Positions 9,287 through 17,667 of a stretch of 64,000 nucleotides of DNA are shown in pieces (position 1 is the first letter of the stretch; every line of letters starts with the position of its first letter). The stretch lies in contig CAWBSM010000004.1 in NCBI GenBank assembly GCA_963791455.1, forward strand, positions 1 through 64,000, written 5' to 3'. The notes beneath the pieces are model-generated. The model searched no databases and had not been told where the DNA came from. It saw only the letters and a list, made by a program, of their open reading frames with translations. A program made the position numbers and the translations under genes. This DNA comes from Bog-473 sp963791455 (GTDB lineage: Bacteria; Actinomycetota; Acidimicrobiia; Acidimicrobiales; RAAP-2).

Positions 9287-10120
9287 CTAAAGCCGCCGGA
9301 GGCGGGCGTCACAGAACGAGAAGATGCCGAATGACAGGAGGCCGAGGGCAATGGCACCTATCGCGAGAGCCCCGAACGGGTGGTGCACAAGGTTTCGTAG
9401 CGTCTGGTCAACGCTCTTGGCTTGTGCCGGATTGGACGTCACCGCGGCTGAGATGAGATAGACCCCGAACAGGACGATGAGGGTCCCTCGAGCCACATCT
9501 CCAAAGCCACCCACAGTCCTAATCGCGGTTTGCCACGGACGCGACACGCGCTCCAAGGCCAGATTCTTGTCGTAGCGGCGGAAGAGGCCCCATCCCGCCA
9601 GCCCCACTCCCGCTGCTACGAGGCCGGCGCCGGCTACTTCGATCGCCGCGGTCCCACCTGGCCAGCCCATGACCCGAGCCACCCAGGGTTCTGGATTGCT
9701 CGAGGCGCCGCCACTCGCCGAATGACCGACAACAAGTTCCACTGCCCGGACACAGAGGACCCCATAGATGATGCCGACAACGAGTGACGATACGCGCCTA
9801 ATGGTGCCGTTCGCGCCGGTAACAACATCGAAGAGCCGCCACGCTGCGTAGCAGCTGAGCCCGATCGCCAGAACCACGAGGAGCAACGTCCCTCCGGTGC
9901 GGGCTTCCAGCTCCTGAAGAGCGCCGGTACTGCTCGTTTGGGTGGGTGCACTCCCGTGCCGCGCGATGTCGAAAGCGAGATAAGCCAGTAAGAGGTAAAT
10001 GACACCCCTGGACGCGATCCCGATCCTTCCGGCCGCGCGCACCCACCCACGCGTATCGTTCTTGGCAATGACCCGCATTTTCTTCGATGGTGTATCAGCT
10101 GTAACGAACGACGACGTCAT
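9287..10120 (-). CDS. DUF1206 membrane protein
   Basis: The protein has 277 residues from the ATG at 10120; the ATG at 10078 (MRVIAKND) is an alternative. It contains three repeats of two membrane helices, each starting with a Gly/Ala-Arg-Gly turn (GIASRGVIYLLLAY, SLVVGIIYGVLCVRA, FGDVARGTLIVLFG), the hallmark of DUF1206. Function is unknown. It sits 11 bp upstream of the AI-2E transporter gene in the same direction, so the two are likely co-transcribed. Confidence 0.85.
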   Translation of the reverse strand: MTSSFVTADTPSKKMRVIAKNDTRGWVRAAGRIGIASRGVIYLLLAYLAFDIARHGSAPTQTSSTGALQELEARTGGTLLLVVLAIGLSCYAAWRLFDVVTGANGTIRRVSSLVVGIIYGVLCVRAVELVVGHSASGGASSNPEPWVARVMGWPGGTAAIEVAGAGLVAAGVGLAGWGLFRRYDKNLALERVSRPWQTAIRTVGGFGDVARGTLIVLFGVYLISAAVTSNPAQAKSVDQTLRNLVHHPFGALAIGAIALGLLSFGIFSFCDARLRRL

Positions 10121-10585
10121 GAGCGGGAAAGCAGGACTCGCGTGGCGCGGCAGGCATATCCAGCGGCAAGAGGAGCTCTTCGACAGCTCCAAATGACTAG
10201 TAGACGTTCCGCACTTGCTGTGTTCACATCGCAACTCACGCTGCCCCCCTTCTCAAAAGCATTACGAATAGGTGTTCCCATTCGGAGTGCGTTGAAAACC
10301 GTATGAGACGCACTTCGATGCTTCTGCTTCAGAGGTTCTTGTCCCCGGCCTGAGGGCGACATCGGCCTGCGGGGTTTCCCTTGGCCGTGGCGGCAGTTCG
10401 GCCATCCTGGGGGTTGGCCATCACGACGTTGCTCCCCGAGTTGGCTGGTCGCGCCCTGAACGACGCCGTCTCCCGGTGACCAAGATGGGGTGAGAGCCGA
10501 AAGGCCTGAAGGCCACCTCGCCACCTCACAAGAGCTCGGCGCGGAAACGGTGCCGCCTTGATTCGGGCGATGTGGAACGAGAAAG
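10121..10585. other. 465-bp stretch without a convincing gene
   Basis: This lies between the start of the DUF1206 gene and the end of the histone-like gene, both on the minus strand. It should hold the promoter of the DUF1206/AI-2E operon and the 3' end of the histone-like transcript. I could not pick a reliable -35/-10 pair or a terminator. Confidence 0.4.
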
Positions 10586-11152
10586 TCAGCTCCGCTTCTT
10601 GGCGGTCTTCTTGGCCCCAGTGGCCTTGCGCTTTGCGCCCGTGGCCCGCCGCTTCACGGCTTTCTTTGCGCCCGTGGCCCGCTTCTTGGCGGTCTTCTTG
10701 GCGCCAGTGGCCTTGCGCTTTGCGCCCGTGGCCCGCCGCTTCACGGCCTTCTTTGCGCCCGTGGCCCGCTTCTTGGCGGTCTTCTTGGTCGTGGTGGCGT
10801 CGCGCTTTGCAGCGGCCGATTTCTTCTGGGGCGTCGGTTCACGCCCAGTCGCCTTGCGTTTGGCAACGGCCACTCGTTTCTTGCCGACCTTCTTCGCCGT
10901 GGTGGCCTTGCGTTTGGCGACGGTCACCTGCTTCTTGATCGTCTTCTTGATGCTCTTGGCCTTCTTTGCGGCGGCCTTCTTGAGGGGACGCGCTTTCTTT
11001 TCGACTTGTCCAGCAGTCTTCGAAGACCCGATCGCGGTCGCCGCTTCACTGAAACCCTGTCGGACGCTTGATCCGGCAACCGCAGCAGCCGCCTCGACGG
11101 TACCAAGGGCATCTCCAACGACTTCGGCCGCTTTATCTATCTTGCCTGGCAT
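10586..11152 (-). CDS. Lys/Ala-rich histone H1-like protein
   Basis: The protein has 188 residues from ATG at 11152. Residues 1-55 are a short acidic to neutral helix-prone head (MPGKIDKAAEVVGDALG). The rest is a very basic tail of Lys, Arg, Ala and Thr with repeated KKTAKKRATGAKK and KRRATGAKRKATGA units. Such tails, like those of eukaryotic H1 and bacterial Hc1/AlgP or the mycobacterial HupB C-terminus, bind DNA without sequence specificity. At the DNA level the tail is built from 87-bp tandem repeats, so its length may vary between strains. It lies 46 bp after the DoxX gene on the same strand. Confidence 0.75.
   Translation of the reverse strand: MPGKIDKAAEVVGDALGTVEAAAAVAGSSVRQGFSEAATAIGSSKTAGQVEKKARPLKKAAAKKAKSIKKTIKKQVTVAKRKATTAKKVGKKRVAVAKRKATGREPTPQKKSAAAKRDATTTKKTAKKRATGAKKAVKRRATGAKRKATGAKKTAKKRATGAKKAVKRRATGAKRKATGAKKTAKKRS
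10593..10788. repeat. 87-bp tandem repeat inside the histone-like gene
   Basis: Units begin at 10593, 10680 and 10767, each with CGCTTCTTGGCGGTCTTCTT. The first two are nearly identical over 87 bp (29 codons); the third is cut after about 22 bp. The period is a multiple of three, so copy-number changes keep the frame. Confidence 0.88.
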
Positions 11153-11198
11153 GGATGCTAAGGCTAACGCGTGCAAACCGCATGTCAACGGGCAAAAT

Positions 11199-12077
11199 TC
11201 AGTCAGTCGCCAGATGCTCTCGCAACTTCGACAGAGCCTCCGTCGTCCGCTCGGCACCTGACGCTAGGTAGGGCACGATCGTGTCGACCGTTGGATGGGA
11301 ACCATTACGGGTCAGTGGCTCCAATTGACGAGCTGCGTCCGAGACGAAGGAGGCGGCCTGCTCGACTGCGTGAGTCGCAGACTCACTCGAGCCCTTCACT
11401 GCGTCGGCGACCACCTCATGAACGTGACTGAGCACCTCTGGGCTGGGAGCCACTTTCTCAGCAAGGTCATGACTGGCTGCACCGAGGCGCCTCCCGGCCC
11501 GGCGGCTCGCGACGCGCGCTTGCCGAATTGTTTGCTGGCCGGACTTCGATACCTGAGCCACCGTGAGGGCCGGGCTCGTTCGAGCACGACGTGTCTTCCG
11601 GTGGCCGATCGCTCGGCCGGCTGAAACGGCGGACTCAAGTTGTCGTGCTTGCCGCTTCGCTCGCCAGGCAAGAGACGGCTCACCTTCGGTGTCGAAGGCG
11701 GCCAGTATCAGTCCTCCCAGGAGACCCACGTTCTTGAGGAAGTGGATCTTTTGCTGGTCGCGGGTGGTCGGGTCCGACGCCTCCCAGAATCGATGTCCTG
11801 CGTAGGTGGTGGGGACGATTGAACCGATCAGAGCCAGCGCAGCGATTCTTCGGAACTTTCCGACCGCTAGGAGAACCCCAGCCCCGATCTGGACCGCACC
11901 ATTGACACGTACAAATGTCTCGGTATCGAGGCCGCTGACACCCGCCTTCTCGGCGAGGGGCTCGGTTACCGCTTGGGCCTTCTTGGCTTTCTCCGCTGGA
12001 TGCCAGAAGGCGTCCCATCCCCCAACAACAAAGATTGACGCGAGCAACGGACGAGCTAATCGACGAGAGAGTGCCAT
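11199..12077 (-). CDS. DoxX family membrane protein with long C-terminal tail
   Basis: The protein has 292 residues. Residues 1-130 are a four-helix DoxX domain (RPLLASIFVVGGWDAF, NGAVQIGAGVLLAVG, RIAALALIGSIVPTTY, FLKNVGLLGGLILAAF), a family linked to respiratory or thiol redox functions at the membrane. Residues 131-292 are a soluble Ala/Arg-rich tail with predicted helices; plain DoxX proteins end near 130-150, so this extension is unusual. The downstream gene on the same strand encodes the histone-like protein. A role in redox stress is plausible but not shown. Confidence 0.85.
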   Translation of the reverse strand: MALSRRLARPLLASIFVVGGWDAFWHPAEKAKKAQAVTEPLAEKAGVSGLDTETFVRVNGAVQIGAGVLLAVGKFRRIAALALIGSIVPTTYAGHRFWEASDPTTRDQQKIHFLKNVGLLGGLILAAFDTEGEPSLAWRAKRQARQLESAVSAGRAIGHRKTRRARTSPALTVAQVSKSGQQTIRQARVASRRAGRRLGAASHDLAEKVAPSPEVLSHVHEVVADAVKGSSESATHAVEQAASFVSDAARQLEPLTRNGSHPTVDTIVPYLASGAERTTEALSKLREHLATD

Positions 12078-12641
12078 TGCGGTATCTCTACCCGGATTTC
12101 AAATGGTTATCCATCGAAAATTGAGCGGCGTTCAGGCTTCATTTGCCGCCGACCGGTCCGCGCCCTACTTGAGGGGCCGCAGATCCCTTGAGGACGGCCT
12201 CAACCTGCTCTTCAGGGTCCTGCTTGCATCCTCTTGAGTGGGCGCCCGTCGGCTCGGGTTCAACATCTGCCGTTTGGTGTGTTTTCTATCGTGGTGCGCT
12301 GGAACCACCTCTCTATCGGGTGAGCCTCCTCAGCGACGGCCTTGTCGATCGCGCTGCTCATGAGTCTGGTTGCCTCCTACCGTCTTCACGGTGTGCGTCG
12401 CCGTCTGCATGGTTCTCCTGTTCGTCGGCCTGGATTCCACGCCGCGCCCTGGGACTTCCGCCATTGGCCGTTTTGAAAGGTCCAGCTGGGTCTCTCTCAG
12501 ATGACCATTTCTGACACCTCTCCATTCGAAGCAGGCGCCCCATTTGCCGGGAGGTCAATCCACCAGGAGGCGATCAAGTGTCACTGGGTCAGAGGCGGGT
12601 CACTGGGTCAGAGGCGCCAGCAACAAATCCCTTCGTTGGTC
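12078..12641. other. 564-bp stretch without a convincing gene
   Basis: No frame here carries recognisable features. It contains the 19-bp tandem duplication at 12580-12617, close to the stop codon of the HAD gene, and must hold the promoter for the DoxX gene on the minus strand. Confidence 0.45.
12580..12617. repeat. 19-bp tandem duplication
   Basis: GTCACTGGGTCAGAGGCG occurs at 12580-12597 and 12599-12616, a head-to-tail copy with a 19-bp period. It lies about 25 bp beyond the 3' end of the HAD gene and is most simply a slippage product. Confidence 0.8.
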
Positions 12642-13310
12642 TCAGGTGGCGACTAATGACGCGACGGGACTGGTGAGGAGTTGGGAGAGTAGTTCGGCGA
12701 CATCACGAAAGACCCTGATAGAGCCGGCTTCGCTTAGTTCGTGTTGGCTAAAGCCACCAGTTTCGACGGTGATACAGGCGATTCCGGCTGACCGCGCCGC
12801 CTGAATGTCCCACACGCTGTCACCCACCGCGATCGCCCGGCGCGGATCGATGGAAGCGCTCTCCATGGCTTTGAGGAACACTTCGGGATCCGGTTTGGAC
12901 CTCGCAACTTGGTCGGCGGTGGTTTGCCCGTCGATCGCGGCATCTGCGCCGAGAATCTGGCGGAGATGTGCCAATTCGCCCTCGGGGGCAGACGTCGCCA
13001 GGACTACGGTTGGACCAAGATCATGGATTCTGTGTAGCAGTTCGCTGGCATCAGGAAACGGTATAACTTCGTCCATTAACTCCTTGTAACGTCCAGGGCG
13101 AGCGGCAACGGTGCCGGGGCTGTCATGGCCGAGAAGTTCGGAAACGAGCTGATCTCCTCCCATGCCGATGAGGCGATGGATGGCGTTCATTGGCGCCCAC
13201 TCCCCCGCGTCTCGCAAAGCCCGAGACCAGGCGAGGCAGTGGAGATAGTTGGTATCCATCAGAGTGCCGTCCATATCGAAGAGCACGCCCGGATTAAGAC
13301 CATTGGTCAT
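12642..13310 (-). CDS. HAD-superfamily phosphatase (beta-phosphoglucomutase/Gph-like)
   Basis: The protein has 222 residues from ATG at 13310, chosen because GAGGAGG lies 10 nt upstream and the HAD motif starts just inside. Motif I is FDMDGTL with nucleophile Asp12 and acid/base Asp14; motif II is ATSAPEGE; the Lys is in RSKPDPEVF; motif III is AVGDSVWDI. The helical cap (20-85) puts it in the subfamily of phosphoglycolate phosphatase and beta-phosphoglucomutase. It removes phosphate from a small metabolite in the cytosol; the substrate is unknown. Confidence 0.88.
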   Translation of the reverse strand: MTNGLNPGVLFDMDGTLMDTNYLHCLAWSRALRDAGEWAPMNAIHRLIGMGGDQLVSELLGHDSPGTVAARPGRYKELMDEVIPFPDASELLHRIHDLGPTVVLATSAPEGELAHLRQILGADAAIDGQTTADQVARSKPDPEVFLKAMESASIDPRRAIAVGDSVWDIQAARSAGIACITVETGGFSQHELSEAGSIRVFRDVAELLSQLLTSPVASLVAT

Positions 13311-13664
13311 GCGGCGGATCGCCTCCTCGATTGGGCGCGACCTGGGTCGTACCGGTCCTGACCCCGAAATTGCCTTGTCCGTGAACCCCTCGGAGATGCA
13401 TATCGATCGTAAGGGACGGCCCTGCCTTTCGAACGCCACCCCTCCTCGGTCAAGGCCGGATCGCTTCGCCTTCGTAGAATTGCGGCCGTATCAGCGCCCC
13501 AAGGGAGTGCCTCTTTTGTGGCAGGTCTGGTTGCGTGGCGAAACCTTGACCTGTCGCCCATCGGGACGGGACGGGCGAAACCATGCGCTCTGCCGGAGCA
13601 GGCGCCAGCCGTCGTCGCGTCTGCAATGGTCTCGCCACGTAGTGGACGGACTGATCGATGACTG
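13311..13664. other. 354-bp stretch without a convincing gene
   Basis: Between the HAD and ferritin-like genes, both on the minus strand. No family features in any frame. It probably holds the HAD promoter. Confidence 0.4.
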
Positions 13665-14078
13665 CTAGCGGCCCAGTGCTGTCTGCAGGTCCCGGACATG
13701 TTCCTGTGTCTGCTCGAGCAGCGGGCGCAGGGCCTCGGCTACGTCGGCCAGCCCGAGGTCCATAGCCTGGCTGTACCGCTGCCGGTAACGCTCGAGCTGG
13801 CTCTCCTCAAGACTCAGGTCGGCCGCCAGCGCCTCACGGCCCGTCGTTCTGTCCACTTCTGGCACCGTGGTGGAGGGCATCCCGCCGAGGAAGGCGATCT
13901 GCTCGGCGAGGATCTGCGCGTGATTCAACTCTTGGGTCAGGTGCACCTTCAGCTCGTCGATGACACTAAGGAATTCGGCCCCGGTGACGGTAGCCACGTG
14001 GCCGATGTATTGCACGATCGACTGATATTCAGTGCGCAGGTCCTCGTTGAGGGCGTCCGTGAAGCTCTCCCTGTCCAT
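13665..14078 (-). CDS. Ferritin-like four-helix protein
   Basis: The protein has 137 residues with GGAGCAGGGC before the ATG. The first two helices carry the di-iron pattern: Glu-Tyr in LRTEYQSIVQYIGH and Glu-x-x-His in TQELNHAQILAEQIAFLGG, followed by a further Glu-rich helix pair. This is the rubrerythrin/bacterioferritin-like fold. It may oxidise or store iron or consume peroxide. It is shorter than bacterioferritin (about 160), so cage formation is uncertain. Confidence 0.78.
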   Translation of the reverse strand: MDRESFTDALNEDLRTEYQSIVQYIGHVATVTGAEFLSVIDELKVHLTQELNHAQILAEQIAFLGGMPSTTVPEVDRTTGREALAADLSLEESQLERYRQRYSQAMDLGLADVAEALRPLLEQTQEHVRDLQTALGR

Positions 14079-14210
14079 GCCCTGCTCCGTTCGGGTTGAC
14101 GTCTTTACGATTGGAAGTCTTTCCCACTTGCCGAATACTTAATCGCGATGGCGCGCATTTAGCCCGTCCCCGGGGCCTATGCCCACGAGTGAGCGGAGTA
14201 GGAAGTCAAT

Positions 14211-14537
14211 GTGCCGTTCGTTAAGAAATACGGCTGGAAGGCGGTGACCGTCGGCCTGGGAGCTCTTGCCGGGCTCACCACGCAACGAGTCCTCGAGTGT
14301 CATCTGGAAGGCGGTGCGAGGATCGGCGTCGCCAAAGGTGCCCGCAGACCGCCGCTCCTCCGCGGAAAACACTCTGACGTCTCTTGGCAGTGCGCGCAGC
14401 GACTGCGGTATGGGAGGCGGCCATTCACGAGGCACCGCCAGAACCCGGGCTGGTCGAGTCCACCTCGGCATAGCAGTCTCAGCGGCTCCTCTGTGCCGCG
14501 TGCCAAGACTCGGGGTCTGCGGCTCTGGGAGTTCTGA
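14211..14537 (+). pseudogene. Possible frameshifted DUF4235 membrane protein
   Basis: The GTG at 14211 has AGGAAG 8 nt upstream and starts MPFVKKYGWKAVTVGLGALAGLTTQRVLE, which looks like the first helix of DUF4235 proteins. After about residue 30 this frame turns into an Arg-rich sequence unlike a protein core. The +1 frame continues with VIWKAVRG, which is what follows the first helix in that family. I infer at least one frameshift near 14300; the downstream half is poorly preserved in any frame. The family assignment rests on a short stretch. Confidence 0.4.
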
Positions 14538-14688
14538 GTGTCTGGCGCGTCGGAGTCCAGACGCCTCCTATTCACTGCTTCGCCCCCGGTGCTCCGAGTC
14601 GCCGCCCTGAAGCCTCAGCAACCGTTGCCCTGTACACCGAAGGGGCGGCGATGAAGTCGACGAGCACTCCCCCGCTGCCCAAAAACCG

Positions 14689-15411
14689 CTAGACGATCGC
14701 CTGGAGTTCTTCCTGTTCTACGGTGTCCAGCACGCTCGCAAAACCCGCCGGCGCGCGCCCCGTCCGTCGAGAACTAGTCGTGACAGCCGCCCTGGGGTCG
14801 TATGCGACATTGAAACCTGCCGCCACGGCTCGGTCGTGGAGGTCACGATCTTCGCCGCTTCGCAGACTGCGAAAACCCCCAAGTTGCAAGTACAGAGCGG
14901 CGCTGAAGCCAAAGCTGGCGCCATGAATCGGATCCCGTTCGGCCGCGTAGCGCTCCGTCCACCGCCGAATGGTGGCGCTGTCCTCGGCGACGCGGACTCT
15001 CCCCGCCCACAGATCCACGCCGGACGATTGAGCCTCCACCTGGATAGTCAGCCAGTCCTGCGGAACACGAGAATCGGCATCAGTGTTGGCCAGCCAGACC
15101 TGCCTCGGGTCCTTCTCCGTCCAGCGCGCCAAAAGTGCAAGGATCCCTGCTCGGCGGGCTAGTCCAACGCTCCCACATTCTTCACGTATTACTAGCGCGT
15201 CGGTTCGAGCCGCCCAACGACGGGCGATAGCCGAGCTGGCGTCACCGCAATTGTCGAGCACCACGACCACCCGGCGTGAAATGGACGGTGAGAGCGCATC
15301 CAATGCCAGCTCCAGTGCCCGCAGCGCACTCGGCAGGAACTCCTCCTCGTCATGGACGGGCACCACGACACCCACGGCGCCTATCACGCGCGGCGGAGCC
15401 TGTTGGATCAC
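14689..15411 (-). CDS. Glycosyltransferase family 2
   Basis: The protein has 240 residues. The N-terminal GT-A fold starts with VGVVVPVHDEEEFLPSAL, the nucleotide-sugar-binding strand, and the metal-binding DxD-type motif is in NTDADSRV. Later GEDRDLHDRA resembles the ED acceptor-side motif (catalytic base Asp). There is no membrane segment, so it is cytosolic or peripheral. Its ATG overlaps the stop of the methyltransferase gene by 4 bp (ATGA), making it the last gene of a four-gene translationally coupled operon. The sugar donor and acceptor are unknown. Confidence 0.85.
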   Translation of the reverse strand: MIQQAPPRVIGAVGVVVPVHDEEEFLPSALRALELALDALSPSISRRVVVVLDNCGDASSAIARRWAARTDALVIREECGSVGLARRAGILALLARWTEKDPRQVWLANTDADSRVPQDWLTIQVEAQSSGVDLWAGRVRVAEDSATIRRWTERYAAERDPIHGASFGFSAALYLQLGGFRSLRSGEDRDLHDRAVAAGFNVAYDPRAAVTTSSRRTGRAPAGFASVLDTVEQEELQAIV

Positions 15412-15974
15412 CGACTTTCCCAGATGTCGAGCACAAACTCCTCTTCAGTGTGGTGCACTACGGTGACCAGACCTGGAGTCTCTGCGATGATCCGGTGACT
15501 GCGCTCGCCAGTGAGAGGGTAGTTCGTTTCACCGCGCCAGTGGACACCCACGATATGGGCTCCTAGTTCGGTCGAGTCCATGACACTTGCCATGACACAA
15601 CGGAGGTCGGACTCGTTGAAGTAGTACGCGATCTCACTAAGCACCACGAGATCGAAAGAACCAGGTGGCCACTGGTCGCGGATCGAGCGCTCCTCAAACC
15701 AGACATTGGGCTTTCTTCGGAGTCGGGCCTCGGCCCGTTGCAGGGCAGAGGGGATGATGTCGCTCGAGAGCAGGCGGTCACAGCGGGTGGCAAGAAGCTC
15801 AGTGAGCACTCCTATAGAGCACCCCGGCTCGTAAGCTGAGCGATAGCGGGACCGAGGCAGGCTGGCGACAGTCACGGCATACTTCCGCTGCTCGTACGGG
15901 CTGCTCTCAAATTCCCAGGGATCGGCCTGGTCGCGGTACATCTGTTCGAAGTACGAGCGGCTCGTCGACGTCAT
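15408..15974 (-). CDS. NodS-like SAM-dependent methyltransferase
   Basis: The protein has 188 residues from ATG at 15974; the frame is open far upstream, but the family similarity begins here. The start SYFEQMYRDQADPWEF and YEQRKYA is typical of NodS-type methyltransferases, and motif I is YEPGCSIGVLTELLA, the SAM-binding loop. FDLVVLSEIAYYF is motif IV. In rhizobia NodS N-methylates the deacetylated glucosamine of Nod factor. Here the ATG overlaps the PIG-L deacetylase stop by 4 bp, which supports methylation of a freed amine made by that enzyme. The product is not known. Confidence 0.82.
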   Translation of the reverse strand: MTSTSRSYFEQMYRDQADPWEFESSPYEQRKYAVTVASLPRSRYRSAYEPGCSIGVLTELLATRCDRLLSSDIIPSALQRAEARLRRKPNVWFEERSIRDQWPPGSFDLVVLSEIAYYFNESDLRCVMASVMDSTELGAHIVGVHWRGETNYPLTGERSHRIIAETPGLVTVVHHTEEEFVLDIWESR

Positions 15975-16729
15975 AACTCTGCCTCGATGAATACCTCGAA
16001 GGGTCGCCAGAATCGCCGCAACACCGAATGGGGCAACACGGGCCTTCCGCCGTACTCCGAGGCGAAGGGCCTGATCTGCGAGATGAATGCGTAGGTCGCC
16101 CAACGCTTGCGTGCTGTCTGCCGCCGTCCCAGGTCCAGTCGACGGCATCGGCCCCAGGGTACGACAGCATTTTCCGGTGTTGCCCAGTGCCAGGCCCAGA
16201 CCAAGTACTCGAGGAGGGGTGTGTGGGTCAAGCGAGCGGCGGCGACCGCAGCGCGGCCGGTCGCTTCGTGATCGGGGTGGCCGTCCAACTGCCATGGAGC
16301 TAGGCAGAGGTCGTCGGGCCGGAGCAGGCAGCTGAGTACGGCGGTCAGGGGCTGAATCTGTTCCGCCACGGCCCCGTCGCCAAAGCGAAGCCGCCGAACA
16401 CCCACCGAACCACAACCCAGCCGATCGAGGGCAACATGCGTCTCAGTGGAACGCGCGGCTGCGAGATCCCAACCCAGAGCTCGCGCTCGGGGGTGTGATG
16501 CCTCACCATCGGTGACGGCCACTACCACCATTTCGACACCGACGCGACCCATACTTTGAAGCAAGCCTCCGGCCCCGAGGATCTCGTCATCGGGGTGTGG
16601 GGCCACGACAACCAGCCGACGGGGTCGCCTCTGGTGCAGTGGACGGAGCGCGGCAAGCTGCCTCGCTCCAAGCCAGGTTGCCTCGTCAGTCCCAGGGTGC
16701 AGGTCGTCGACGACTAGCCCCACGGCCAC
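15971..16729 (-). CDS. PIG-L family N-deacetylase
   Basis: The protein has 252 residues. The zinc motif AHPDDE appears as APHPDDEI (His45, Asp48) and the second motif as DGHPDHEAT with the third ligand His. PIG-L/MshB/LmbE enzymes remove acetyl groups from N-acetylglucosaminyl lipids or thiols. The N-terminal 35 residues precede the core strand and could be partly untranslated. The gene overlaps the acyl-CoA-dehydrogenase-like gene by 16 bp and the methyltransferase gene by 4 bp, so all are made together. Confidence 0.9.
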   Translation of the reverse strand: MAVGLVVDDLHPGTDEATWLGARQLAALRPLHQRRPRRLVVVAPHPDDEILGAGGLLQSMGRVGVEMVVVAVTDGEASHPRARALGWDLAAARSTETHVALDRLGCGSVGVRRLRFGDGAVAEQIQPLTAVLSCLLRPDDLCLAPWQLDGHPDHEATGRAAVAAARLTHTPLLEYLVWAWHWATPENAVVPWGRCRRLDLGRRQTARKRWATYAFISQIRPFASEYGGRPVLPHSVLRRFWRPFEVFIEAEL

Positions 16730-17667
16730 CTCTCACGTGCCATATGGCCGAGAACGTTGGCGTCCTGTGGGCCGTGGTACTGGGCCAGATACACGTAGAG
16801 ATCGGCGGCTCGTTGAGCCTGCTCCGAATCGAGGCATAGAGGACGCGCTCCCCCCGCCGCGGCCACGTGGACAAGAACCTCCTGTGCTGCGTGATGCACT
16901 GCGTGACGAATGACATGGGCCCGATTCTTCGCCACGCCGGCACGGTCGTCGGGGTCGGCATCGATCTCATGCGCCGCCTGCTCGATCACCCGGCGCATGA
17001 GATCGACGTGGGCAACCGCGTGTCCGAGCTCGACCATGGCCAGTTCCGATGGGCGCGGGCCGATATTTCGCAGCTCATGTTCGACGAGGCCACGGGCGCC
17101 GCCGTACCAGCAGGCCGCGACTCCGGTCCCCCCGAACCAGAACCCGGGGCGCTCGAGGTAGAAGTTGGGAGGACCGACGGCCCGGCTCGCCGGAACGGGA
17201 GGCCCTCCGAAATCAAGGGTGTGGCTCAGCGAATCCGCCATGCCCACTGCGGGCCATGATCCGGGCTGGATCCCCACGACGTTCTCCGCTACTGAGACAT
17301 CGAAAAGCCGATATCCATCGTCACATTCAGCCGTGAGAAGAGCCCGGTCGATACTGGTGCTGCCTGAGCAGAAGGGCTTTGCTCCCGCCAGGTGCCATCC
17401 GTCTGCAGCGAGGTGTGCAGTGGTTCCGCCGACTTGTGGGCGCGCTGCCCAGACCCCATAGGTCGCCGCTGTGTCCGGCTCCAGGCCTGCCTCCGCAAGG
17501 ACGGCCAATGCATCGACGTGGCCCTCGGCCAATCGAGCGAGCGACAGGTCGCGCGCTCCCCAATCGGCCAGCGCCCCGAAGCGGGCGGCCGTTCCCCCCG
17601 AGCCGGGCTTCGGGAGCGCTGTCCCGCATCCCCCAGCGATCTCCCTAAGCTCCAACCATGGCCTCAA
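16714..17667 (-). CDS. Acyl-CoA dehydrogenase-like flavoprotein
   Basis: The protein has 317 residues from TTG, with AGAGG 9 nt upstream. It has the acyl-CoA dehydrogenase layout, but is shorter than the usual 380: helical start, mid beta domain (GWHLAGAKPFCSGSTSIDRALL, where a family substrate or flavin loop lies), and C-terminal helical bundle ending LAQYHGPQDANVLGHMARE. The usual C-terminal catalytic Glu/Gly region is not obvious. It is first in the operon with the deacetylase, methyltransferase and glycosyltransferase. It may desaturate or oxidise the acyl part of the operon's product. Confidence 0.78.
   Translation of the reverse strand: MRPWLELREIAGGCGTALPKPGSGGTAARFGALADWGARDLSLARLAEGHVDALAVLAEAGLEPDTAATYGVWAARPQVGGTTAHLAADGWHLAGAKPFCSGSTSIDRALLTAECDDGYRLFDVSVAENVVGIQPGSWPAVGMADSLSHTLDFGGPPVPASRAVGPPNFYLERPGFWFGGTGVAACWYGGARGLVEHELRNIGPRPSELAMVELGHAVAHVDLMRRVIEQAAHEIDADPDDRAGVAKNRAHVIRHAVHHAAQEVLVHVAAAGGARPLCLDSEQAQRAADLYVYLAQYHGPQDANVLGHMARERWPWG

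Noticed and set aside
14689..17667. Nod factor biosynthesis genes proper
   Set aside because: There is no NodA, no NodB-type polysaccharide deacetylase and no NodC-type membrane synthase; only the set of activities is similar.
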